Positions 11,813-20,090 of a DNA stretch of 64,000 bases are shown in pieces. Source of the DNA: Bog-473 sp963770645 (GTDB taxonomy: Bacteria > Actinomycetota > Acidimicrobiia > Acidimicrobiales > RAAP-2). Positions within the stretch are counted from its first letter, which is position 1. The number at the start of each line of letters is the position of its first letter. The notes under the pieces were generated by a model that saw nothing but the letters and a program-made list of their open reading frames with translations, made no database searches and was not told the DNA's origin. The stretch is from the NCBI GenBank assembly GCA_963770645.1, contig CAVYQL010000003.1, positions 62,001 through 126,000 of the forward strand, read 5' to 3'. The translations under genes were made by a program, and so were the position numbers.

Positions 11813-12037
11813 CCTAAAATGTAACGGAGGCGCCCAAAGGTTCCCTCAGGCTGGTTGGCAATCAGCTGTCGAGTGCAATGGCAAAAGGGAGCTTGACTGC
11901 GAGACCTACAAGTCGAGCAGGTGCGAAAGCAGGGCATAGTGATCCAGCGGTTGCTTATGGAAGCGCCGTTGCTCAACGGATAAAAGGTACCCCGGGGATA
12001 ACAGGCTCATCTTCCCCAAGAGTCCATATCGACGGGA

Positions 12038-12083
<46 letters not shown>

Positions 12084-12084
12084 C

Positions 12085-12120
<36 letters not shown>

Positions 12121-12154
12121 TACGCGAGCTGGGTTTAGAACGTCGTGAGACAGT

Positions 12155-12899
12155 GGTTAAAACCGCGCTGTCTATAAACTTGGCTATTTGCTGGAAACAC
12201 CGTAGGAATCCTGCGCTACTCGCTCTTTGAAGGTCGTGATACACCCGCTCAGTACGATGCGGGCATGGACGCAAAGAGCAGTGACAATGCGTCAGGTGCG
12301 GTCAATCAGCAGGAAAGACTGGAGTCGTACATAGCCGGATTTGTAGACGGAGAAGGATGCTTTCATGTGGCCATCCAACGGAACCATGCACGAGAAGCGG
12401 TTGGCAACTCGTGCCGGAGTTCCGCATCAGCCAGGACGTCTCCCGAGTCAAGGTCTTGGACCTTGCTAGGGAGTTGTTGGGCTGCGGGTCGCTACGGGAG
12501 AACCATCGCAGGTCGAACGACCACACGTATGTGTTGGTTGTTAGGAACCGGAGAGATCTCCTTGAGAAGGTTCTCCCCTTCTTCGAACGAAATCCGTTAC
12601 TGAGCTGCAAGCAAGATGAGTTCGTGACCTTTGCTGACATCGTGCGAGCGATGTCGAGGCGTGAGCATCTTGTTCCAGGAGGGTTCGAGCGGCTTGCCGC
12701 GCGAGCGCTTCGAATGAACGGTGGAGGTCGTTACCGACGCATTCACCAAAGCTCAGGATCCAGAATCCTCAGAGACCATATGCCAGGCACACTCACAGAT
12801 TCGCGAGTGTGAAGAGATGGTCCGATCTGCATGGCGACATGCAGAGCCAGGCAGAAATGCCCTGGCCCCCGACCAGTTGGTCGGTGGTAACAAAGAATG
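12155..12899 (+). mobile_element. Group I intron 3 in 23S rRNA (L2604) with broken endonuclease ORF
   Basis: Insertion of 745 nt between exon ...GAGACAGT and TCGGTCCC.... The guide GCTGTCT (12167-12173) pairs over 7 bp with exon AGACAGT (12148-12154), with U·G at the splice site; the intron ends in G (12899). The core has GTCAATCAGCAGG (12300-12312), CTCAGAGACCATATGCC (about 12769-12785, R) and GAAGAGATGGTCC (S), with GACCA/TGGTC as P7. The CATGGCGACATG and GGCAGAAATGCCC stem follows. The endonuclease gene sits between Q and R, that is in P6, unlike intron 2. U2604 lies in helix 93 by the peptidyl-transferase centre; I do not recall this as a common bacterial intron site. Confidence 0.94.
12265..12812 (+). 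pseudogene. Frameshifted LAGLIDADG homing endonuclease in intron 3
   Basis: The first frame, from ATG 12265, encodes RLESYIAGFVDGEGCFHVAI, a textbook LAGLIDADG helix, then loses similarity after about 12400. The protein resumes one nucleotide earlier in phase as WQLVPEFRISQDVSRV, GCGSLRENHRRSNDHTYVLV and LLEKVLPFFERNPLLSCKQ, typical of the single-motif LAGLIDADG_1 family, running to a stop at 12810-12812. The phase change fits a 1-nt deletion between about 12385 and 12405. The 5' coding part overlaps the conserved intron core (GTCAATCAGCAGG reads as A-V-N-Q-Q). Most likely the enzyme is dead; a sequencing error or programmed -1 frameshift cannot be excluded. Confidence 0.88.
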
Positions 12900-13201
12900 T
12901 CGGTCCCTATCCGATGCAGCCGTAGGAGATTTGAGAAAGGCTGTCCCTAGTACGAGAGGACCGGGACGGACGTAGCTCTCGTGTGCCAGTTGTCCTGCCA
13001 AGGGCACGGCTGGTTTGCGACCTACGGGTGGGATAAGCGCTGAAAGCATCTAAGTGCGAAGCCCGTTTCGAGATGAAATCTCCCACAGGGTTAACCTGGT
13101 AAGGCCCGTGGCTAGACGACCACGTTGATAGGCCGGAGGTGTACGTGCAGCAATGCATTCAGCCGACCGGTACTAATCGGCCGAGGGCTTGGGGACTTTT
13201 T

Positions 13202-13236
13202 CGTGCTCGTGCTCGCTTTGGAACGCTCAGGGGCTG
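13202..13236 (+). other. 3' arm of the pre-23S processing stem
   Basis: CGTGCTCGCTTTGGAACGCT followed by CAGGGGCTG (13208-13236) is complementary, with a few mismatches, to the spacer segment 8061-8093. Pairing encloses the whole intron-bearing 23S. A second hairpin, GGCTGCA/TGCAGCC, follows directly at about 13232-13249. Confidence 0.85.
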
Positions 13237-13301
13237 CAGTCATGCAGCCACAGGCGCGGCTCCGTCTCGCAGAGAGATGGTGAGCCCGCTGAGCGCACGG
13301 T

Positions 13302-13419
13302 TTCCGGTGGCCATAGCGGCGGGGAAACACCCGTTCCCATTCCGAACACGGCAGTTAAGCCCGCCCGCGCCGATGGTACTTGGGGGGAGGCCCCCTGGGA
13401 GAGTAGGTCGCTGCCGGGA
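13302..13419 (+). rRNA. rrf: 5S ribosomal RNA
   Basis: About 118 nt with the universal 5S core CCCATTCCGAACACGGCAGT and the TGGGAGAGTAGG segment. The ends pair as helix I (TTCCGGTG with TGCCGGGA, including G·U pairs). It follows 23S by about 105 nt and is followed by a terminator 15 nt later. Confidence 0.96.
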
Positions 13420-13433
13420 TTTCTAATGACGAG

Positions 13434-13465
13434 ATCCCCTCAGAGCTTCGGCTCGAGGGGATTTT
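13434..13465 (+). terminator. Intrinsic terminator of the rRNA operon
   Basis: ATCCCCTC (13434-13441) pairs with GAGGGGAT (13455-13462). The stem continues through a single bulged A into GAGC-TTCG-GCTC, a stable UUCG tetraloop, followed by TTTT. It closes the operon after 5S. Confidence 0.88.
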
Positions 13466-13532
13466 GTCGTTTTTCCGCCTGTTTCGGTTTGCGTCGGCGA
13501 TGGTCGGCAGCCGGGCTCAGGTGTTGCATTTG

Positions 13533-13538
13533 TAGACT
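13533..13538 (+). promoter_or_regulatory. -10 element TAGACT, probable leaderless start
   Basis: TAGACT lies 6 nt before GTG 13545, the second codon after ATG 13542. This is the spacing repeated before many genes here; no Shine-Dalgarno sequence is present. Confidence 0.5.
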
Positions 13539-13541
13539 CGC

Positions 13542-15227
13542 ATGGTGCCACCGCGTTCTTCGCAGCCGAATCGTCGCGCCCAATCGTCCCGATCGGATGC
13601 TTCCGCGCGTCCTGCGAGACCCGCCGGCCCGGCGCGCCAGTCCCGTTCCGGCTCCTCGTCGGGCTCAGCTCGCTCGGGAACCCGAGGTACCGGGGCACGC
13701 AGCGGCCAAGGCGCCACCGGGTCGCGACCGCCGCGCAGGACGGGAACGGGAACCGGCGCGAGCCCATCGAGATCGTCGGGTACCAAGAGCTCGTCGCGCG
13801 GACGTGCGCCGAACGCAGGGGCGGCCAGCGGCCGCCCGACCGGTGCATCGAGCCGATCGGGAGGATCAGCGAGGCCGACCCGCAGTGGATCCGGATCGCC
13901 TTCGTACTCCCGTAACGGGACGGGAGCGACCACCCGTGAGGGCGGCCGCCCCAGTCGCTCTGGTCCCAGCAGCACCGGCCGCAGCCAACGGGCACCGCGC
14001 ACCGGCGACGCAGCCCCGCGGTACCGCGACGACGACGGACCACGAACCCGTCGTCCTCCGCGATCGACGAGCACGGGCCGTCCACGCCCACCCGGCGACC
14101 GGGCTCCGGCACGCCCGAGCCGAGCCGCGCCGAGCCGACCGGGTTCCCGGCAGAGTGCGCCGTCACGAGGGGATGACCGCCGCCCACCCGAACTGCCCGG
14201 GTCGAAGTCGTGGGGCAACGTGGCGCGTCGAGGTGCGCGCGAGGTCGTCAAGCGAGACGACGACCACCGCACCGGCGCTCTTCCCCCCGAACGCCGAACC
14301 GGGAGCCCACCGCCGAAGCGGGAACCCACGACGTGGACACGAGACGACGGCGCCCGCGACGAGTGGGCCGACTCGCCGGCCGCCGCACGACGCCAGCGCA
14401 CTGGGCGTCGGCCCGCCACGACCGCCACAACCACCACCCGCACCACCACCCGGTCCGCCCGCGAGGCCATCGCGGCACTGTCCCCGAAGCACGCGCTCCC
14501 ACCCGAGGTCGCCGCCGCCATCCGCAACGCGGCAGACATGGCGACGGCACTGCATAGGGAGCGACTGGTCGAGCGCGCCGAGGCCGCGTCGGGCGCCTAC
14601 GAGCGCGGCCGCTACCAAGATGCGCTGCGGGCCATCAAGCCCGTGGCCGAGGAGGCCCCTGGCGTCGCCGGCGTGCGGGAACTGGCCGGCCTGGCCGCGT
14701 ACCGCTGCGGCCGCTGGCGCGAGGCACTACGTCACCTCAGGGCGGCGGGGGAGCTGAGCGACGCCACCGACTACCTCCCGGTGCTGATGGACTGCCAGCG
14801 TGCGCTGCAGCGGCCGAAGAAGGTCGCCGAGCTGTGGAGCGAGCTCCGGCACAGCTCACCCGAGCCCGACGTCCTGGCGGAGGGCCGCATCGTCGCGGCA
14901 GCCTCGCTGGCGGACACCGGGGATCTCAAGGGCGCCATCGCCATGCTGGCCACCGCCGGTGCGGCCAAGGCGCTGCGCAACCCGTCGGACCGCCACGTCC
15001 GGCAGTGGTACCTGCTGGGCGATCTCTACGAGCGGGCGGGCGACGTGCCCAAGGCCCGCGAGTACTTCGAGCGGGTGCGCAAGGCCGATCCCGAGGCCTA
15101 TGACGTCACCGGGCGACTGGCATCGCTCGGACCGGACCGCCCCCGCCGCAGCCGCAGCTCCAAGAGCGTCAAGAAGACGAACAGCCCCAAGAAGCCGGCC
15201 AAAGCCGACGGCCCGGCGACGAGCTAG
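13542..15227 (+). CDS. TPR-containing protein with long disordered N-terminus
   Basis: Function unknown. Of 561 residues, roughly the first 305 are Ser/Arg/Pro/Gly/Thr-rich low-complexity sequence, broken only by SWGNVARRGAREVV near residue 230. The C-terminal part, from about AREAIAALSPKHALPPEV, is helical with tetratricopeptide-like units such as GRYQDALRAIKPVAEEAPG, CGRWREALRHLRAAGE and AGDVPKAREYFERVRKADP. TPR repeats mediate protein contacts. The tail is Lys/Ser-rich. ATG 13542 or GTG 13545 are equivalent starts; the latter fits the TAGACT-6 nt leaderless pattern. Two other long open frames over the N-terminal half are artefacts of GC-rich sequence; only this frame runs into the TPR part. 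The stop overlaps the convergent L,D-transpeptidase stop in a shared CTAG. Confidence 0.75.
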   Translation: MVPPRSSQPNRRAQSSRSDASARPARPAGPARQSRSGSSSGSARSGTRGTGARSGQGATGSRPPRRTGTGTGASPSRSSGTKSSSRGRAPNAGAASGRPTGASSRSGGSARPTRSGSGSPSYSRNGTGATTREGGRPSRSGPSSTGRSQRAPRTGDAAPRYRDDDGPRTRRPPRSTSTGRPRPPGDRAPARPSRAAPSRPGSRQSAPSRGDDRRPPELPGSKSWGNVARRGAREVVKRDDDHRTGALPPERRTGSPPPKREPTTWTRDDGARDEWADSPAAARRQRTGRRPATTATTTTRTTTRSAREAIAALSPKHALPPEVAAAIRNAADMATALHRERLVERAEAASGAYERGRYQDALRAIKPVAEEAPGVAGVRELAGLAAYRCGRWREALRHLRAAGELSDATDYLPVLMDCQRALQRPKKVAELWSELRHSSPEPDVLAEGRIVAAASLADTGDLKGAIAMLATAGAAKALRNPSDRHVRQWYLLGDLYERAGDVPKAREYFERVRKADPEAYDVTGRLASLGPDRPRRSRSSKSVKKTNSPKKPAKADGPATS

Positions 15228-16570
15228 GTCGCCGGCGGTGGCGGCGTCGTCGAAGTGGTGGCCGGCGCCGGAGCAGTCGTCGTGGTGGTCGGCGCAGCCG
15301 CGGGGGGAGCGGTGGTCGTCGTGGTCGGAGGCGGAGGCGGAGGCGGTGCAGTGGTCGTCGTCGTCGACGGTGGTGCGGTCCCGTAGTCGGGGCCCTCGAC
15401 AGTCACGAGGGTGCCGATCTGCGTGAGCGGCCACACCAGGGCGGCGTCGGCGTAGCTCATCTCGACGCAGCCGTTGCTCTGCGGTGAGCCATAGGAGGCG
15501 CGGATGAAGCCGTGCAACGCGTCGCCGCCGTTGAAGTAGCTGGCGTAGGGCACGTTCGGGTCGTTGTAGGTCGTGCCGTCGGGGTTCGTGCCCTTCATGT
15601 CCGAGAAGCGCACGTGCTCGAACACGGCGTACGTGCCGTCAATGGTGTCCGCTCCCGGGGCACCGGTGTTGACCGGGATGCCGACGTATTGGGCGTTGCC
15701 GTCGTTCCACAGCGTCAGGTTCTCGGGGAGCACCTTGTTCACGAGTACGTAGACGTACGGGTTGACGTTGGGTTTGCCGTTGATGGTGTCGTTGATCAGC
15801 GCGGTCCACACCGCCGGACCCGCGACCCCGTCGACGCCGAGATCGTTCTCGTTCTCGAACGCCTCGACCGCCGCCTTGGTGATCTCGTTCTCGCTGCCCT
15901 GGGTCCATTGCGAGGTGAGCTCGCTGGGCAGGCTCGGCCAGCGCCACGAGAACGTGCCGGCCTGGTCCTCCGCCAAGTCCGCCCGCGCCGGTGGTGGGCC
16001 GGTCGGGGCGAAGCCCAGGGGGAGGTAGTTCAGCCCGGCCAAGAGCTGCTGGAGCCGCAGCGTCGTCCCGTCCGCCACGTCGAATGTCACCGAGGATGAA
16101 AAGGAGAGGACCGCACCGTCGGCACTACGCAGTCCCTTGGCTCCGCCGGCGATCGTCACGATCTCTTGCGAGGCGGGAATCAGTGGCGAGTCGAGCTCGT
16201 AGGTGAGGGTGGTGGCATTGGTCTGCACCCACTTGCCGGCAATCGTGGGCGAGAGAGTGGGCGCCGACGCCGCGCGCAGGCTCACCGGCGAGGAGAAGGT
16301 CAGGGAGATCGTCGCATTCGCCGGGACGTTCTGTGCCCCGACCGAGGGGACAGAGGACTTGAGGAAGAAACCGCGGCGCGACCCGCCCGACCCGGCCGAA
16401 CCCGAGCCGTGTCGACTGCTACTCGATGTGTCTACAGAACCCGAGTGCCCAGGCGACGAGGAGGTGTCGGTGAAGTACAGGACCGCAGCAATGACGACGA
16501 CAGCACCGGTCAAGAGCACCCACGGCCGAAGACGCAGCGGTCTGTCCGACCTGGACTCGAGAACGTGCAT
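15224..16570 (-). CDS. L,D-transpeptidase (YkuD domain) with peptidoglycan-binding module
   Basis: Extracytoplasmic enzyme that cross-links peptidoglycan through meso-diaminopimelate (3-3 links) or anchors proteins to it. The 448-residue product has an N-terminal membrane anchor (PWVLLTGAVVVIAAVLYF, about residues 16-33), an Ig-like/Big_5 segment (VPANATISLTFSSPVSLRAA onward), a PG_binding_1-like helix set (AVEAFENENDLGVDGVAGPAVW) and a C-terminal YkuD domain. The catalytic motif is present, with His353 (HGFIRASYGSPQ) and Cys368 (SNGCVEM). The last ~50 residues are Pro/Thr/Ala-rich, likely a flexible tail. A purine-rich GGAGCGGAGG precedes the ATG. It converges on the TPR gene. Confidence 0.92.
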   Translation of the reverse strand: MHVLESRSDRPLRLRPWVLLTGAVVVIAAVLYFTDTSSSPGHSGSVDTSSSSRHGSGSAGSGGSRRGFFLKSSVPSVGAQNVPANATISLTFSSPVSLRAASAPTLSPTIAGKWVQTNATTLTYELDSPLIPASQEIVTIAGGAKGLRSADGAVLSFSSSVTFDVADGTTLRLQQLLAGLNYLPLGFAPTGPPPARADLAEDQAGTFSWRWPSLPSELTSQWTQGSENEITKAAVEAFENENDLGVDGVAGPAVWTALINDTINGKPNVNPYVYVLVNKVLPENLTLWNDGNAQYVGIPVNTGAPGADTIDGTYAVFEHVRFSDMKGTNPDGTTYNDPNVPYASYFNGGDALHGFIRASYGSPQSNGCVEMSYADAALVWPLTQIGTLVTVEGPDYGTAPPSTTTTTAPPPPPPPTTTTTAPPAAAPTTTTTAPAPATTSTTPPPPAT

Positions 16571-16781
16571 GGCCTCCGCTCCGTCCGGGCCTCGTCAACG
16601 GGGGATCCGACGGGACTTAGCGTAGGGGTCGTGAACCGGCGCCGAGCGTCACCATCGGGCATCACTCGTGATCACCCCAAGAGCGCATCATGCGCCTGTG
16701 GCAAAAGAGTGACGACGGGGCCGGGAGAGCCACAAACCTAAGCAGGACAACCCGCAAGGGGGCGTCCCGTTTACCCTCCGG

Positions 16782-16787
16782 TAGGCT
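16782..16787 (+). promoter_or_regulatory. -10 element TAGGCT, probable leaderless start of the aldolase gene
   Basis: TAGGCT ends exactly 7 nt before ATG 16795, so transcription would begin at or next to the start codon. No Shine-Dalgarno sequence is present. Confidence 0.6.
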
Positions 16788-16794
16788 GACCTGC

Positions 16795-17856
16795 ATGAGC
16801 AAAACCACCGATATCCGTGCGCTCCTCGGTGACGACGCGGACGACCTCCTCACCCACACGGCGAAGGCGTTCCCGGCGGAAGGCCTCACCCTCCCGGGCC
16901 CCGACTACCTCGATCGGGTTTTCACCAGCAGCGACCGCAGTCCCAACGTGTTGCGCAACCTCGGCTCGATGTTCAACCACGGGCGGATGTCGGGAACGGG
17001 GTACCTCTCGATCCTCCCGGTGGATCAAGGCATCGAGCATTCGGCCGCGGCGAGCTTCTCGAAGGCCCCTATCTATTTCGACCCGCTGAACATCATCGAG
17101 CTCGCCCTCGCCGGCGAGTGCAGCGCGGTGGCGACGACGCTCGGCACGCTCGGCCTGGCCTCGCGCAAATACGTGCATCGCATCCCCTTCATCTGCAAGC
17201 TGAACCACAACGCGTTCTTGCACACGCCGAACACGTACGACCAGATCATGTTCGGCTCCGTCCAGCAAGCCTTCGATCTCGGTGCCGTGGCCGTCGGCGC
17301 CACCATCTACTTCGGCTCCGACGACATGGACCGCGAGCTCCAAGAGGTCTCGAAGATGTTCGCCGAGGCACACCGCCTCGGGATGTTCACCGTGCTGTGG
17401 TGCTACCTGCGCAACCCGGCGTTCACCAAGGACGGCGTCAACTACGAGCTCTCGGCCGACCTCACCGGCCAGGCCAACCACATGGGCGTCACGATCGAGG
17501 CGGACATCATCAAGCAGAAGCAGCCGGAGAACAACGGTGGGTATACGGCCATCGGCTTTGGCCGTACCGACCCCCTGGTCTACGACGAGCTGACGACCGA
17601 CAACCCGATCGACCTGACTCGCTGGCAGGTGGTCAACTGCTACGCCGGCCGCATCGGCCTCATCAACTCGGGCGGCGAGTCCAAGGGCGACGGCGACCTC
17701 GCCCAGGCCATCCGCACGGCCGTGATCAACAAGCGTGCCGGCGGCATGGGTCTCATCGTCGGCCGCAAGTCCTTCTCGCGCCCCATGGCCGAGGGCGCGG
17801 CCCTCATCCACTCCATCCAAGACGTGTATCTCGATCCCGAGATCACGATCGCCTAG
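16795..17856 (+). CDS. Class I fructose-bisphosphate aldolase, archaeal/DhnA type
   Basis: Cytosolic Schiff-base aldolase that interconverts fructose 1,6-bisphosphate with dihydroxyacetone phosphate and glyceraldehyde 3-phosphate. The 353-residue product shows family landmarks: LSILPVDQGIEHS near residue 70, FICKLNHNAF near 127, and GLIVGRKSFSRPM near 318-330 with the likely Schiff-base lysine. The frame is open from 16690, but ATG 16795 is chosen because the upstream residues are not family-like and a TAGGCT -10 sits 7 nt before it. It is unrelated in sequence to class II (Fba) enzymes common in actinobacteria. It stands as a single gene, followed by a tandem repeat. Confidence 0.9.
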   Translation: MSKTTDIRALLGDDADDLLTHTAKAFPAEGLTLPGPDYLDRVFTSSDRSPNVLRNLGSMFNHGRMSGTGYLSILPVDQGIEHSAAASFSKAPIYFDPLNIIELALAGECSAVATTLGTLGLASRKYVHRIPFICKLNHNAFLHTPNTYDQIMFGSVQQAFDLGAVAVGATIYFGSDDMDRELQEVSKMFAEAHRLGMFTVLWCYLRNPAFTKDGVNYELSADLTGQANHMGVTIEADIIKQKQPENNGGYTAIGFGRTDPLVYDELTTDNPIDLTRWQVVNCYAGRIGLINSGGESKGDGDLAQAIRTAVINKRAGGMGLIVGRKSFSRPMAEGAALIHSIQDVYLDPEITIA

Positions 17857-18212
17857 ACAGCCGCCGCGATGAGGCCCCCGTTGTGACGGGCTCCGCGATG
17901 ACGGGCTCCGCGATGACGGGCTCCGCGATGACGGGCGCCGCGATGACGGGCCCTGCGAAAAGCGTCGACGACCTGGAGGTGGCCGACCTCGCCGGCTGAC
18001 TCCGAGCAGTACCGGAGGCCGGTGCCGAACTGCCGGCCAAGACACCCAGATGAAGCTTGGATGAAGAAGGGGCTCGCCGGGCGGGGATTAGGATTGCGCC
18101 GAACGACCAAATTCGGACGGAGAGTGTCGCGCGCCGTGCGGGTGAGGGTGCCAGGAGGCCCGCCGCGCTGAGCCAGGTCTCTCCACGTCCTTGACATGAG
18201 ACGAGGCAGCCC
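17857..18212. other. Intergenic region between aldolase and korA
   Basis: About 355 bp. The first part holds a 15-bp tandem repeat (listed separately). The rest has no recognisable gene. A TTGACA at about 18192-18197 lies too close to the GTG at 18213 to serve that start, but could serve GTG 18234. TTAGGAT near 18088 is another possible -10. Confidence 0.4.
17883..17957. repeat. 15-bp tandem repeat, five copies
   Basis: Five contiguous 15-mers of the form ATGACGGGCTCCGCG (first copy begins G; the fourth and fifth differ at a few positions). The period is a multiple of three; the plus-strand frame reads Met-Thr-Gly-Ser-Ala repeats and continues to SVDDLEVADLAG before a stop at 17997-17999. 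No start or ribosome site supports it as a gene. Confidence 0.9.
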
Positions 18213-20090
18213 GTGGCATCGGGAACGCAACACGTGACGGAGCAGTTGGACCAGGTCATCGTGCGTTTTGCCGGCGACTCCGGCGACGGCATGCAGCTGA
18301 CCGGCGACCGCTTCACCACCAGCAGCGCCCTGCTGGGCAACGACCTGTCCACCTTCCCCGACTTTCCGGCCGAGATCCGGGCCCCCGCCGGCACGGTCAA
18401 CGGGGTATCGGCGTTCCAGGTGCACATCTCGGACCACGACATCCTCACCCCGGGCGATGCGCCCAATGTCCTGGTCGCGATGAATCCCGCTGCGTTGAAG
18501 GCCAACATCGACCTGATGGCCAAGGGGACGGTCCTCATCGTCAACAGTGACAGCTTCGAAGAGCGCGACCTGACGAAGGCCGGCTATGCCGAAAACCCCC
18601 TGACCGACGGGTCCTTGGCCGCGTACACCGTCTACGAGGTCCCGATGACGTCGATCACCCAGGAGGTCTGCAAGGAAGCGGGCGTCAAGCCCCGCGACGC
18701 CGAGCGCTCCAAGAACTTCTTCGCGCTCGGCCTCATCAGCTGGATGTACACCCGTCCGGTCGAGCCGACCATCGAATGGATCGCCGAGCGTTTCGGCGGC
18801 AAGCCCCAGGTGGCCGACGCCAACACGCGGGCGTTCCGGGCCGGCTACGACTTCGGCGAGACGGCCGAGCTCTTCGAGTCCAACTACGAGGTCAAGCCGG
18901 CCACCTTCGAGAAGGGCGAGTACGTCCAGGTCACCGGGAACCAGGCCCTGGCCTGGGGCCTCATCACCGCGGCCCGGCTGGCCGGTGTGTCCTTGTTCTT
19001 GGGCAGCTACCCGATCACCCCGGCGTCGGACATCCTCCACGAGCTGAGCCGGCGCAAGGAGTTCGGCGTCCGCACCTTCCAGGCCGAGGACGAGATCGCA
19101 GGCATCGGCGCCGCCCTGGGCGCATCGTTCGGTGGCGCGCTCGGGGTGACGACGACCAGCGGCCCCGGTCTCGACCTCAAGTCCGAGACCGTCGGCCTTG
19201 CCATCAACCTGGAGTTGCCACTGGTCGTCGTCGACGTGCAGCGCGGCGGTCCCTCGACCGGCCTACCCACGAAGACCGAGCAGGCCGACCTGCTCCACGC
19301 CCTCTACGGGCGCCACGGCGAGGCGCCCCTGCCCATCGTGGCCCCGCAGACGCCGAGCGACTGCTTCGCCACCGCCATCGAGGCGGTCCGCCTCGCCATC
19401 AAGTACCGGACCCCGGTCATCGTGCTCTCAGACGGCTATCTGGCCAACGGCGCCGAGCCCTGGCGGCTGCCCGACCTCGATGCGCTCGAGCCGATCGACC
19501 CCGCCTTCGCCTCGGAGCCCAACCACACCGACGCGGACGGCCAGGAGAGCTTCTGGCCCTACGTCCGAGACGCCGACACGCTCGCCCGGCCCTGGGCCCC
19601 GCCCGGCCTGCCCGGGCTCGAGCACCGCATCGGCGGGCTCGAAAAAGAGGACGGCAGCGGCAACGTGTCCTACGAGGGTGTCAACCACGAGCGGATGGTC
19701 CATCTGCGCCGCGACAAGATCGCCGGCATCGCCGCCGACATCCCTCCCGTCGAGGTCAACGACGAGACGGGGGACGCACAGCTCCTGCTCGTCAGCTGGG
19801 GTTCGACGTACGCCGCCGTGTTCGCCGGAGTGAAGCGGGTCCGGGCCCGCGGTATGAAGGCAGCCCACGTCCACCTGCGCCACCTCAACCCGCTGCCGGC
19901 CAACTTGGGCGAGGTCCTGAGTCGCTACACCCAAATTCTCGTGCCTGAGATCAATCTCGGCCAGTTGAGCCGCGTGTTGCGCTCCGAGTTCCTGGTGGAC
20001 GCGCAGTCCATGTCCAAGATGCAGGGCGTGCCGTTCCGCGTCGGAGAGATCGAGGCAGCCATCACGGCGATGCTCGGAGGGAAATCATGA
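18213..20090 (+). CDS. korA: 2-oxoacid:acceptor (2-oxoglutarate:ferredoxin) oxidoreductase, fused gamma-alpha subunit
   Basis: Together with KorB it oxidises a 2-oxoacid, most likely 2-oxoglutarate, to the acyl-CoA with reduction of ferredoxin, replacing the NAD-linked dehydrogenase complex in the TCA cycle. The 625-residue product joins the gamma domain (residues ~8-195: VIVRFAGDSGDGMQLTGD, FPAEIRAPAGT) to the alpha domain (from ~235: GSYPITPASDILHELSRR, FQAEDEIAGIGAALGASFGG, TTSGPGLDLKSE, RGGPSTGLPTKTEQ), with a C-terminal domain after ~500. This two-gene order is that of the oxygen-tolerant KorAB of mycobacteria. The start is GTG 18213, with GTG 18234 as alternative. It overlaps korB by 4 nt. 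Confidence 0.93.
   Translation: MASGTQHVTEQLDQVIVRFAGDSGDGMQLTGDRFTTSSALLGNDLSTFPDFPAEIRAPAGTVNGVSAFQVHISDHDILTPGDAPNVLVAMNPAALKANIDLMAKGTVLIVNSDSFEERDLTKAGYAENPLTDGSLAAYTVYEVPMTSITQEVCKEAGVKPRDAERSKNFFALGLISWMYTRPVEPTIEWIAERFGGKPQVADANTRAFRAGYDFGETAELFESNYEVKPATFEKGEYVQVTGNQALAWGLITAARLAGVSLFLGSYPITPASDILHELSRRKEFGVRTFQAEDEIAGIGAALGASFGGALGVTTTSGPGLDLKSETVGLAINLELPLVVVDVQRGGPSTGLPTKTEQADLLHALYGRHGEAPLPIVAPQTPSDCFATAIEAVRLAIKYRTPVIVLSDGYLANGAEPWRLPDLDALEPIDPAFASEPNHTDADGQESFWPYVRDADTLARPWAPPGLPGLEHRIGGLEKEDGSGNVSYEGVNHERMVHLRRDKIAGIAADIPPVEVNDETGDAQLLLVSWGSTYAAVFAGVKRVRARGMKAAHVHLRHLNPLPANLGEVLSRYTQILVPEINLGQLSRVLRSEFLVDAQSMSKMQGVPFRVGEIEAAITAMLGGKS

Noticed and set aside
13517..14539. Minus-strand 340-codon frame opposite the TPR gene N-terminus
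   Set aside because: Low-complexity shadow; no domain, no ribosome site.
13189..14757. Plus-strand open frame starting in the 23S 3' end and crossing 5S
   Set aside because: It runs through rRNA sequence and loses out to the neighbouring frame that continues into the TPR domain.
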